Source of the DNA: Chrysoporthe austroafricana
Taxonomy: Eukaryota; Ascomycota; Sordariomycetes; Diaporthales; Cryphonectriaceae
Assembly: GCA_001051155.2 (NCBI GenBank)
Contig: JYIP02000007.1
Coordinates: forward strand, 4,466,342-4,530,341
DNA length: 64,000 nt
Reading direction: 5' to 3'
The translations under genes were made by a program, and so were the position numbers. The notes beneath the pieces were generated by a model that was given only the letters and a program-made list of their open reading frames with translations, did no database searches and was not told the origin of the DNA. Positions 10,844 through 18,975 of the stretch are shown one piece after another. The stretch's first letter is position 1. Every line of letters begins with the position of its first letter.

Positions 10844-12727
10844 ATGGCTCCCGCCAAATCTGCCCCCGCCCAGAAGAAGGGGCGGCAGCCCAAGGCCGGC
10901 CCTCAGCGCCCGACCTCCACCGTGAAGGAGTCCAGGCAGGCGTCTGGCACTCGAAAGAGCCGGCGGTTGCAAGGTGAACCACCAGTGTCTCCCATGTCGC
11001 AGCATCCGACCTCTACCGTGAAGGAGTCCAGGCAGGCGTCTGGCACTCGAAAGAGCCGACGGTCACAAAACAATCCGCCAGGCTCACCCACTCCTGAGCC
11101 CAGACCAGCTCAAGCACCTCCTGCACCTCCTCCCCCCATCCCCCAGCCGCCCCGAACGTCTTCCGCCTCTCCTTCCTCCACCTCTCAGACGACCAGCAGC
11201 AGACGGAAGCGTTCTCGAGCACCGGAAGCTGAAGCCGACGAGCTAGAGGGAGGCGGCCCTACAGAACAGCCCCGCAGAAGCACTCCTCCCCATCTCGAAC
11301 CCTCCGGAGAGAAGTTGCCACCCGTCTTCGAAGCTGGGGCCAGAGCCGACAAGCCAGGAGGTTCCTCACAACAGTCCCAGGAACCGCCCCTGCTCTCTGA
11401 GGAGGAAGCAGAGCTGCTACGATCCCTCTACCAGGAGGTGATGGACACTACACACAACGCGGCCCCCGGACGGGCGATACCAAGCCATTTCCCACTCCTA
11501 TCAGACGCACCTGTAGGCCCTCCCAGCACCAACGCTGCCTACCGCAAGAGGAACCTCAGACGCGCCGAAATCTACCTCCACGCTGACCCGCCTGGCGATG
11601 TCGAGGCCAGGATCAAAGCTATTTTGCACACCCAACTTCCCGAGCAGCCCACAGATAAACTCAACGCCGCAGCTGAGCAATTCCGCAACGGCTGCCTCGC
11701 AGACGTCAGGGCTCGGCCCGGCGAAGATGAATGCCTGGGCCCGCTCCACGATGCCCTCCGCGCCCTGGACTTGACGAAGATGCGTGTCCGGAAGAACGCC
11801 ACCTGGCTACAGGAGCTCAAGCCAGCAGCTCAGAACCTACAGCGCGCATGGGGCTTCAGGGCCGCCGTCCAGCAGCCAGAGGCCGACGGCGCCCCGGCTG
11901 CGAGGCGAAAGCGCCGGAAGACTACCAACCAGCATACGGCCTGCGGACCGTCAACGACCAACTCCATCGCTTCGTCAGCCAACAATTCCCAAGAGCCGAG
12001 CATGGCACCGCCTCCGGTCCCTGCCGTGGCACCTCCTCCGGTCTCCGCGCTGGCACCGCCACCGGTCCCTGCCCTGGCGCAAGGAAGTCAAACCCCGATC
12101 AAAAACCCAATACCGGACTTCTCAGTGGGCATAGACCTCGATGCTCTCCTCTCTGCTGTCGTCTCTGCCTCTAACTCGCCGTACCTCGACACAGAATTGG
12201 TCCAGAGCGTTCTCGAGTGGCTCCAGGAGGAGACGATGCAGCACGAGCCGGACGGTCCGCATAAAAAAATCCTCATCACGGTGCCCTCCCCAACACTCGC
12301 CGAAGACCTCACCTTCCCGTTCCTCGTCGTCGAGGGCAAGGCCTACGCGACCGGCAAGCAGATCTGCGAGGCCGAGAACCAAGCCGCGGTCTCCATGGCC
12401 TGCGCGCACAACATGCTGCGCCGCCTGGACGAGCTAACCGGGCGCGAGGGGGCGCCGGGCACGCAGCCCCGCGTCCTGTTCGCTATCACCACACAGGGCC
12501 CCATCCACGAGCTCTGGGCCCACTGGACCGTCGCCGAGCGCGGCGTGCGCAGGTTCAAGTCCAAGCTCTGCGACAGCTGGAACGGGCTGGTGCCGGAGCA
12601 GGCGAAGGACTTCATGGTCAAGCTCCACCGCGTGTGCGTCTGGGGCACAGGAACGTTCATGGAATCGGTGGTGGAGGGTGTCAAGGAGGCGGTAGCACAG
12701 GCTACCCGCGGTGAAGACGGATCTTAG
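10844..12727 (+). CDS. Orphan fungal protein with a PD-(D/E)XK-like C-terminal domain
   Basis: A single exon of 627 residues starts at the first true ATG of the frame (context CCCATGG). The N-terminal 350 residues are disordered and basic, rich in Pro, Ser, Lys and Arg, and contain a duplicated STVKESRQASGTRKSRR block (near residues 24-40 and 56-72). The C-terminal 200 residues look folded: PDFSVGIDLD, then a hydrophobic strand ending FPFLVVEGKAYATGKQ and an AENQAAVS helix, then LFAITTQGPIHELWAHW. A Glu-x-Lys at the end of a strand followed by a Gln-containing helix is the pattern of PD-(D/E)XK nuclease-fold proteins, and I recall lineage-specific fungal families (DUF7924-like) with a similar FLVVEGKA box. 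Catalysis is not shown. Nuclear localisation is plausible from the KSRR and KRRK clusters. Existence of the gene is well supported; its function is inference. Confidence 0.72.
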   Translation: MAPAKSAPAQKKGRQPKAGPQRPTSTVKESRQASGTRKSRRLQGEPPVSPMSQHPTSTVKESRQASGTRKSRRSQNNPPGSPTPEPRPAQAPPAPPPPIPQPPRTSSASPSSTSQTTSSRRKRSRAPEAEADELEGGGPTEQPRRSTPPHLEPSGEKLPPVFEAGARADKPGGSSQQSQEPPLLSEEEAELLRSLYQEVMDTTHNAAPGRAIPSHFPLLSDAPVGPPSTNAAYRKRNLRRAEIYLHADPPGDVEARIKAILHTQLPEQPTDKLNAAAEQFRNGCLADVRARPGEDECLGPLHDALRALDLTKMRVRKNATWLQELKPAAQNLQRAWGFRAAVQQPEADGAPAARRKRRKTTNQHTACGPSTTNSIASSANNSQEPSMAPPPVPAVAPPPVSALAPPPVPALAQGSQTPIKNPIPDFSVGIDLDALLSAVVSASNSPYLDTELVQSVLEWLQEETMQHEPDGPHKKILITVPSPTLAEDLTFPFLVVEGKAYATGKQICEAENQAAVSMACAHNMLRRLDELTGREGAPGTQPRVLFAITTQGPIHELWAHWTVAERGVRRFKSKLCDSWNGLVPEQAKDFMVKLHRVCVWGTGTFMESVVEGVKEAVAQATRGEDGS

Positions 12728-13329
12728 ATGGACGAGGCCGCCTGCGGCGAGACGCTGGTCCCAAGCCACGCAGGGCCTTCGCCACACTGAAAGTACGCCA
12801 CGATGGTCGATGCGGGCCCTCCACGCAGGGCTGCGTTCAAATCAGCGCAGATAGCCTTGATGAATACAGAGTCTTTTTTTAATGTCTTTTTTTTTTTTCT
12901 TGTTCCATTTTCAATTTTATTTGATCTTGTTTCTTAAATTCTTTTTGCGGGGGAGCCAGACCACCGCCTCGCGCGCCCTCCGTAAGTACGTGCCACCGCC
13001 AGGGGGGGGGAGAGGCTGTGGCTGAGGCGCCGCCCCCGCGCCTGGTCTCGACAGTGCGGCTCCACCTCAACTCACCACCAGCCAACAACAGCCAACCTCC
13101 GCCGCCCGCGCGTGGCAAACACCACCACCCACCACCAACGCCTCTCTCTCTCTCTCGCCCTCTCCAGCCCGGGCCCAGCACACCTCCACGGCGACAACAG
13201 ACAGCGACCTAGCCAGCATCCCTTCTTCACGACCCACCTCGCCGACGCGCCGGCCCCCCTCCTCCTCCTTCTCTCTCCCCCCCCGCATCCCGACCGCGCG
13301 AGAGGAAACCCCCCACCAACACCGCCAAA
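12728..13329. other. Intergenic and probable SNX3 5' leader
   Basis: The region begins with the orphan gene's 3' flank and a T-rich block (12870-12945). From about 12960 it becomes GC- and CT-rich. A strong donor-like GTAAGT lies at 12982 and candidate acceptors (CTCTCCAG, GACAACAG) lie at 13166 and 13200, so a 5' UTR intron is possible. No ATG occurs on the plus strand between 12883 and 13546. Confidence 0.5.
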
Positions 13330-13545
13330 ACGGCTTCCAACGGAGAGAACGGCGGTGGCGCCCCGGCCGCGGGCGCCGCTGCGGACAGCAGCAGCAGCAG
13401 CAGCGGGCCGCCACCGCCAGCGCCAGCCGCGGCCGCCGGCCTCCCGCCCAAGTCCCCGCTGCCGTCGGCGGGCCTGGGCGGCGGCGCCAGCAGCCGCAGC
13501 AGCGCCGCGACGTCGCCCGTCTCGCCGAGGTTCCCCAGGCCCGTG
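13330..13545 (+). other. Codon-like in-frame N-terminal extension of SNX3 without ATG
   Basis: This block is in frame with the SNX3 ATG at 13546 and open back to a TAG at 13210. Its third codon positions are almost all G or C, while first and second positions contain many A/T (AGC, AAG, TCC, TCG), as in the window's real exons. The signal fades upstream of an ACG at 13330, whose context is strong (A at -3, G at +4) and which would begin ASNGENGGG. The encoded stretch is Ser/Pro/Ala/Gly-rich (SPLPSAG, SPVSPRFPRP). Possible explanations are a non-AUG start, an ATG-to-ACG base difference, or an unseen upstream exon. Confidence 0.5.
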
Positions 13546-14227
13546 ATGCAGTCCATGTCGAGCCTGCCGGACACGCGGCAGCAGTCGTTCGACGAGATCT
13601 ACGGGCCGCCGGAGAACTTCCTGGAGATCGAGGTGCGCGCGTGTCCCTTCCCCTCCCCCCTTCTTCTCCTCTCCTCCCCCCTTTACCACCTTACCCTCCT
13701 CTTCTCTCGTCTCAAAAATGCACACAGGGGCAGAATGAAAACACAGTAAGCTAACGCGGCGGCGGCTGCTCCCAGATCCGCAACCCGCGGACGCACGGCA
13801 TCGGCCGGTCCATGTACACCGACTACGAGATCGTGTGCCGCACCAACATCCCGGCGTTCAAGCTGCGCCAGTCGACGGTGCGGCGCCGGTACTCGGACTT
13901 CGAGTACTTCCGCGACATCCTCGAGCGCGAGAGCGCGCGCGTCACCATCCCCCCGCTGCCGGGCAAGGTGTTCACGAACCGCTTCAGCGACGACGTCATC
14001 GAGGGCCGGCGGCAGGGGCTCGAGAAGTTCCTCAAGATCGTCGTGGGCCACCCGCTGCTGCAGACGGGCAGCAAGGTGCTGGCGGCCTTCGTGCAAGGTG
14101 CGTTGGGATGGATTATTGGTCCCTCCCCATCCCCTCCCCCCCCCCACACCCACACCCACCTCCGCTGTGGGCAACACGGGCTGACGCGCCGCATACAGAC
14201 CCGAACTGGGACCGCAACGCGTGGTGA
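13546..14227 (+). CDS. snx3: Sorting nexin-3 (SNX3 / Grd19)
   Basis: Three exons, 13546-13632, 13776-14097 and 14199-14227, give 145 residues from the first ATG. SNX3 is a PX-only endosomal protein that binds PI3P and helps retromer recycle cargo to the Golgi. The head SRQQSF-like segment ([20 protein letters not shown]) and the PX domain are clear: [28 protein letters not shown] (PI3P-binding Arg and Tyr), IPPLPGKVF, and [12 protein letters not shown]. The last exon encodes DPNWDRNAW then TGA, the usual fungal SNX3 ending. Phases agree (0 and 1). Two oddities are listed separately: codon-like sequence in frame upstream of the ATG, and 70 more codon-like codons after the TGA. From the ACG at 13330 the protein would have 217 residues. 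Confidence 0.93.
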
Positions 14228-14440
14228 CTCTCGCGGCTGCTCGCCCGCCTGGCCGCCGGGTCCGCCCCCGGCCCGCCCGCCCCGCCTGCGGCCCAGCAGC
14301 ACCGCCCGCGGTCCCAGGCCCCGCGCCGGAAGCTGCGCAAGCGGCCGCCGCCGGGCTGGGCGGAGACCGCGGCCCTGTACAAGCTCGCGGGCGTCGGGGA
14401 GGAGGAGGAGGACCCCGGCGCCGCGGCCCGGCCGTCGTGA
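14228..14440 (+). other. In-frame codon-like extension after the SNX3 TGA
   Basis: Immediately after TGA (14225-14227, followed by CTC) the same frame stays open for 70 codons to a TGA at 14438. In the last 48 codons every third position is G or C, while A/T occurs about 8 times at first and 18 times at second positions. That is a coding-type bias in this exact frame. The predicted segment includes [22 protein letters not shown] and EEEED. No in-frame splice that removes the stop is apparent. It could be translated by readthrough (UGA-C is a leaky context), be a remnant of a longer SNX3, or be chance. Confidence 0.4.
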
Positions 14441-14844
14441 GGCCGGGCTCGTGCATGGTCTCGACCCGCAACTGGAAAGTGCCGTTGCTGCGGTGGTGCT
14501 GGTGGGAACGGACGGTGGGCTAGCGGCAGGAGGGGCGGACGCTCGGGGGGCGCTTTGGCAGGAGTGAAGGATGCAAGGCAGGCGACAAAACCAGTTCCAT
14601 GTCATGATTTTGTTCTCTTTACTTTTTTTTTTTACATTGCACTTTATTTGCATTTTTTCCCCCTCGCTGGAGGATTCAGTGCCCTCCTGCCTACAGCCAA
14701 CACGACATTGCCTACTGACACATTCGTCGAGGTGGTCAGACCACCGCACAGCTACTAGCTCCGTCGGCGCCTCAGTGCGCCCTAGTCCCTCAGGCAACGC
14801 CATGTCCTGCCCCAGGCCGCGGGTGCTTGCCAGGCGGCCTGAGG
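14441..14844. other. Intergenic between convergent SNX3 and the minus-strand orphan gene
   Basis: No gene is seen. A T-rich block at 14605-14660 probably belongs to the SNX3 transcript end. Confidence 0.55.
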
Positions 14845-15812
14845 TCACCCCAGCTCCCGTAGAAGGGCCCAGCTCTCGTCGTCACCGACACCCGGAGCGG
14901 CGGCGCGGGCCGCCCGTGCGTTGGCCCCCCTGCTGGCCTCGTCGCGCTGCCGCTCGGCCCAGTCCCGCGCGTTCACGTACGCGCCGACCGCGGCGCGGAA
15001 GGCCTCGTGGCTGTGGGTGAGCGCGTAGGCGGCGAGCGGCGTCATGACGTACCGGGGTGGCGCCGCGGGGCCCTCCTCCGGGCGGACGGGGTGGGTCGTG
15101 AAGAGCTTGGGGACGCCGGCCTGGTACGTGCAGGCGATCGTGTACGCCCTGTTGTCGTAGGCCGTCGCCGTCGCCGCCGGCGCCGCCGGCGAGTCGTGCC
15201 GGCCGCGGACCTCCATGAAGAAGTTGGGCACGACGGGCGTGCCGGGCTTCGCGGAGGGGACGACGTGGTCGGCCAGGGCGGCGCGGACCCGCGGGTCGAG
15301 CTGGCCGGGCGGCGCACCGTGGCACCAGTCGGGCTTCGCGGGCAGCCAGTTGTCGTCAGTGAGGCGGGCGAGGTTCGAGAAGCGCAGCGGCCCCACCGCA
15401 CACAGGGCGTCCACCTCGCCGCGCTCGAGGACGGGGAGGAGCCAGGTGAGGATGTGTGTGTCCTCTGGCGTCTCCGCGTTCACGTCCAGGAACCTCTTAA
15501 TTTCCTCGCCGGGACACTGCGACGCCGACACGCATGCCACCGGGCGCGCCAGCACCTGTCGGATCTCCTCGATGTTTTCGGGCGGCGGGAGTCCTCTGAC
15601 CACCAAGTCGTGGTACCGGGCCGGGTAGATGCCGAAGGCGACAAGGTGCCGCTGGAACTCGTCGTACTCATCGGCGGTGCGCTCCGGGGGGGGGGCTGCG
15701 GGTCGTGGGTCACCCTCGAGCGCCGCGGCGCGCTTCGCGTTCGCTTTCGACGGCGGGGCGACGGCAGGCCTGGGCCCGTGTCGACGGCCGGCCCAGTGCC
15801 CGGTCCCAGGTA
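14845..15812 (-). CDS. Orphan fungal protein, 5' end unresolved, possibly nuclease-fold related
   Basis: A minus-strand coding exon runs from a good acceptor (TTCCACAG, with GCTGAC branch site, ending at 15813) to a TGA at 14845. It lacks any suitable ATG, so at least one upstream exon must exist between 15830 and 16670. The readable protein has about 320 residues: a basic, Pro-rich head, then DEYDEFQRHLVAFGIYPARY, a helical middle, LPAKPDWCHGAPP, the strand-like PNFFMEVRG, then YDNRAYTIACTYQAG, LFTTHP and a helical tail YVNARDWAERQRDEA. The order resembles a fungal family I recall in which the strand reads PNFFLEVKG and is followed by a conserved segment before YDNNAYT. Here that segment seems missing and Lys is replaced by Arg, so the protein may be inactive. 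No function is assigned. Confidence 0.58.
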
Positions 15813-16672
15813 CTGTGGAAGAGGAGGTCAGCGGAGGAGGAGGCGGCGGCGGCGGTGCGCGTCGTGTGAAGTTTCACAGAGGGACAGGCGACGACGCGCT
15901 TGCACCGTCGCGGTCACATTGGCTACAGAGGCATGTGAAGGGAGTGGTCCGAGCGCCCCAATACGTCATCATCAATGGCCTGGCGCACGGTCCTGTCCTG
16001 GCTGTTGTGCACTCTCCGCACTGCTTCGCTGCGAGCGCGGGCGCTGGCTGCGTCACAAGTGCACACCTCGGTGTGGCCCTGTACCAGGTGCAACATGGGA
16101 GCGCTGGTGATCATCCACCATCAGCAGCAGCTGGGGTAGCTGGGGCAGCTGGGCAGCTGGGCAGCTGGGCAGCTTGGGGGCCAGAGCATGCATGCAATTA
16201 ATTGGTAATTGGTAAAGCTATGGGGGGGCTAGGATTATTACAAGCAGGATCAGCGCTGAGGAGGTCATCCACAGACCACTGGAACCCTTCACGTCTATTG
16301 TCTTGCCTCTGGCTGTTATCCTGAAACCAGGTGTCCCGTGTCTTAGGTGCTATTTTCCCCTCTCTCGAACGCCTTGCAATTTTCAGATGGTGACCGCCCG
16401 GTCTATGATATGTTCTATAGTACAAGGACGGTCGGTGAGGACCCGCCCAGCCGTGCCCGGCGTGAAGAGGTCCAAGTCTCGAAAGGAATCCGCTATAGGC
16501 GACCGCGGAGAGAGGGTCGAGGAGTTGAGTCGGGTCGTGAATATCTCGTCGTACAGCTACACCGCGCCATCTTGCAGGCACCGCTCGCTCCCACGCTCGT
16601 CTGTGTGCGTGTGTGTGCGTGTGGGCTGCTCTCTGCCCAGCAGCCGGGGCGTCGTCACTGATGCATCCGACC
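15813..16672. other. Intergenic; must contain the missing 5' exon(s) of the orphan gene
   Basis: The 3' end of the RIM2 gene and the 5' part of the minus-strand orphan gene face this region. A minus-strand open frame at 16114-15923 could contribute, and another frame around 16056-15874 has CGEC and CSQC cysteine pairs, but no junction could be established. The plus strand carries a CAGCTGGG repeat at 16129-16176. Confidence 0.45.
16129..16176. repeat. CAGCTGGG tandem repeat
   Basis: About five copies of an 8-bp unit close to CAGCTGGG occur in tandem. Each unit contains CAGCTG, a palindromic E-box. Confidence 0.85.
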
Positions 16673-18024
16673 TCACGACGGCGTGTCGAAGAGCCGGAGT
16701 ATGACCTCGTACATGCCAAACATGATGGCAGCACTGGGCACCGTCCGCAGCAGGTGGGGCGTCAGCCCGCCGTACAGGCCCACCAGGCCCTCCTCCTTCC
16801 ACACGAGCTTGAAGCACTGGACCAGGCCCGTGTACTTCAGCCGCCCGTCCGCCAGCGGCGCCTGCCGCAGCCTCGTCCTCGCGACCTAGACGTCCATCTC
16901 GTCAGCTTCAAGCGCGTTCCCCGGCGCCCGCCCGCCCGCCCGCCTGGGGAGGGGCCACCCACCTCGTGCGGGTAGGCCAGGATCGCGGCGATCAGCTTCG
17001 CGCCGCCCGCCGCCCCGGCCTTGCCCGTGTGGTCCACCGTGGTGTCCCACCACGTCTTCTCGCGCCCGCTCGCCGCGATGCGCTCCTCGCGCTGCCGCAG
17101 CGACTTCTTCATCTGCTCGTAGAGCACCCACTGCAGCGTCGACTCGGACGCGCCGAGGTAGCTCGCGCTCATGCCCTTGAAGAAGCCCCGGAGGCCCTCG
17201 TCCCGGAGGACCTGCCGCATGCAGTCCAGGCTGTTCCGGTACTGCCGCGCCGCCGCGCCGCCCGCGCGCTCGGCCACGTTCTTGTCCAGCTGCAGCCGCG
17301 TCTTGACGAGCCAGATCGGGTTCGTCGCCGTGCTCGTCGCGATGCCCGCCGTCAGGCCTGCGCTCAGGTGCACCCACGCCGCCTCGCGCCCGCCGTTCAG
17401 GTACTCCGATATCCAGCGCTTGCCGTTGCCGTACACGTAGAAGTTGATCGACCGCGCCGGGATCACGCCCACCAGGTTTGGGCCCAGGCCCTTGAAGAGC
17501 GCGCGCCAGCCCTCCTGCCTCTGGACGGCGCCGAGGATCTGCAGCGTCTCCGTGAGGTGGAAGACGGACGCGCGCAGCGGGTTCATGTGGACGTGCGCGT
17601 GCGCCGCGCGCGACGCGCGCAGCTGTGCTTGGTAGAAGTCAGACTGGAGGCGGGTCTTGAGGACGTCGAGGGGCGCGGTGAGGGTCGCTGCCGTCATGCC
17701 GCCGATCCTGCAGGGCCACAAATCGTGATCAGCAATCTCTAGGCAGCGAGGGCCCGCATCGACAGGCTCGAGGGTTGGTCGGCCGGGGGGAGGGACGGGG
17801 GCGGTGCCTTACGCTCCTGCCACCAGATGGTGCCATGATCTTGCGAATGATGGCGCTGCTAATACTCTGTCTTGTGGGTTCTGGCGCGCCTCTGGCATCG
17901 ACTCACCCAGCTCTCTGGACTGTGCCAGCGGCGAGAGCCGTTCTGTGCTGGTCTGGCCATGCGTCGCGTCCGGCTTGTCGGATGGCGACATCCTATAGGT
18001 CGCCGGCGCTGCGTTGTGCGCCAT
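16673..18024 (-). CDS. rim2: Mitochondrial pyrimidine nucleotide carrier, Rim2 type (SLC25A33/36 family)
   Basis: Three exons, 18024-17813, 17707-16963 and 16885-16673, give 389 residues with consistent phases (2 and 0). Rim2 exchanges pyrimidine nucleotides across the inner mitochondrial membrane and links nucleotide supply, mtDNA and iron use. The three carrier signatures are visible: PLDVLKTRLQ in repeat 1, PIWLVKTRLQLD in repeat 2 and PHEVARTRLRQ in repeat 3. The last two wordings are characteristic of the Rim2 branch. Conserved stretches WHHLVAGAIGGMTAATLT (formed across the first junction), EGWRALFKGLGPNLVG and GLVGLYGGLTPHLLR fit. The 70-residue N-terminal arm begins at 18024; an in-frame Met at 17991 is an alternative start. 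The 77-bp second intron has a GTGGGT donor and TAG acceptor. Confidence 0.93.
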
Positions 18025-18975
18025 GGCCGATCAGGCGCTGCGTTCCTGCAAAATTAGGTCTGTTGCAACACGAAATGAGCTATTGAGCCCTCATTATCAT
18101 GTCGTAATTTGTCCAGGGTATTGGTCTAGGGCGTCGTGGTTGCCAATTCGAAGCCGCGGTAGGGGAAGAGTCGACTGGATGACGGGTAGAATGGGAACTT
18201 CGCCCGATAAGGTGTTTATCGAACGCTGGCTCCACTGAAAACTTCATCGACGCCCCCCACCTCGGCCTGGGAGGCGAGATTACCTAAGCCCTTACCCCGG
18301 AATTCGACTACAGGCCTTTCAGAAGACCACAACCTCGACATTCTCAACCCAAACATGATCACGCTACACATCGTCCACCCGCTGCCCTTCTGGTCGCGCG
18401 TACGTGCTCTACTCGTAGTTCTGCTCACCTTCACACATGCACCGCTCTAGCCCGTAGCAGAGTTCAAGACAACCACTCCCATTGTGTTCTGTCGTAGCGC
18501 AGCAGAGCGCGTTCCGGGCCTGGCCCGAATCTAGCATATTGTTCCGGAGACGGTGGAGGGGTAGAAGAGAAGGGTCTCCTGGCTGAAGCTCGCCCTGGCG
18601 GCTCCTTGCTCTCCGTTACCCCCCCCCCCTGACGTCCTCCGCCAACGCAGTATGTAAAACTAACCGACCAAGAACGCCATCCTGCTGCGCAGGCATAGTA
18701 GAGAACCAACAGCCGCGACTTTCCCATCCAATCAATCAGACAAAAGTCTCTCCTCTCGGTTCTCGGGCCTCTCGACACTAACCGAGATGAGGTGGGAGCG
18801 GGTTTGCTGGATATCTGTGTCCTTGAGTACGTCTTGGTGCGCCGCAGCGTGCGGCTGCAATATTCAGCAAAAGCGAAAGGGGAGGAGTGGAATTTCGAAC
18901 CTGGCCATCCCGGCCCGGGCGAGAGGGGCGAGGCTCAGAGAAGAGCCTCTCGAATTCCGATGTCGTGCCTCGGGC
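18025..18975. other. Intergenic between RIM2 and the RRM gene
   Basis: No gene is seen. Both flanking genes are on the minus strand, so this holds the RIM2 promoter and the 3' flank of the RRM gene. Plus-strand frames at 18787-19263 are shadows of the RRM gene's last exon. Confidence 0.55.

Noticed and set aside
13683..14471. A 262-codon minus-strand frame across SNX3
   Set aside because: The plus-strand PX domain and its splice sites are unambiguous, and the codon bias favours the plus frame.
15874..16056. Possible small zinc-finger peptide with CGEC and CSQC pairs on the minus strand
   Set aside because: The listed start is a GTG, the cysteine spacing is irregular, and no splice connection to the orphan gene could be shown.
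18840..18910. tRNA-like TTCGAA motif
   Set aside because: Neither strand allows a paired T stem or an acceptor stem around it.
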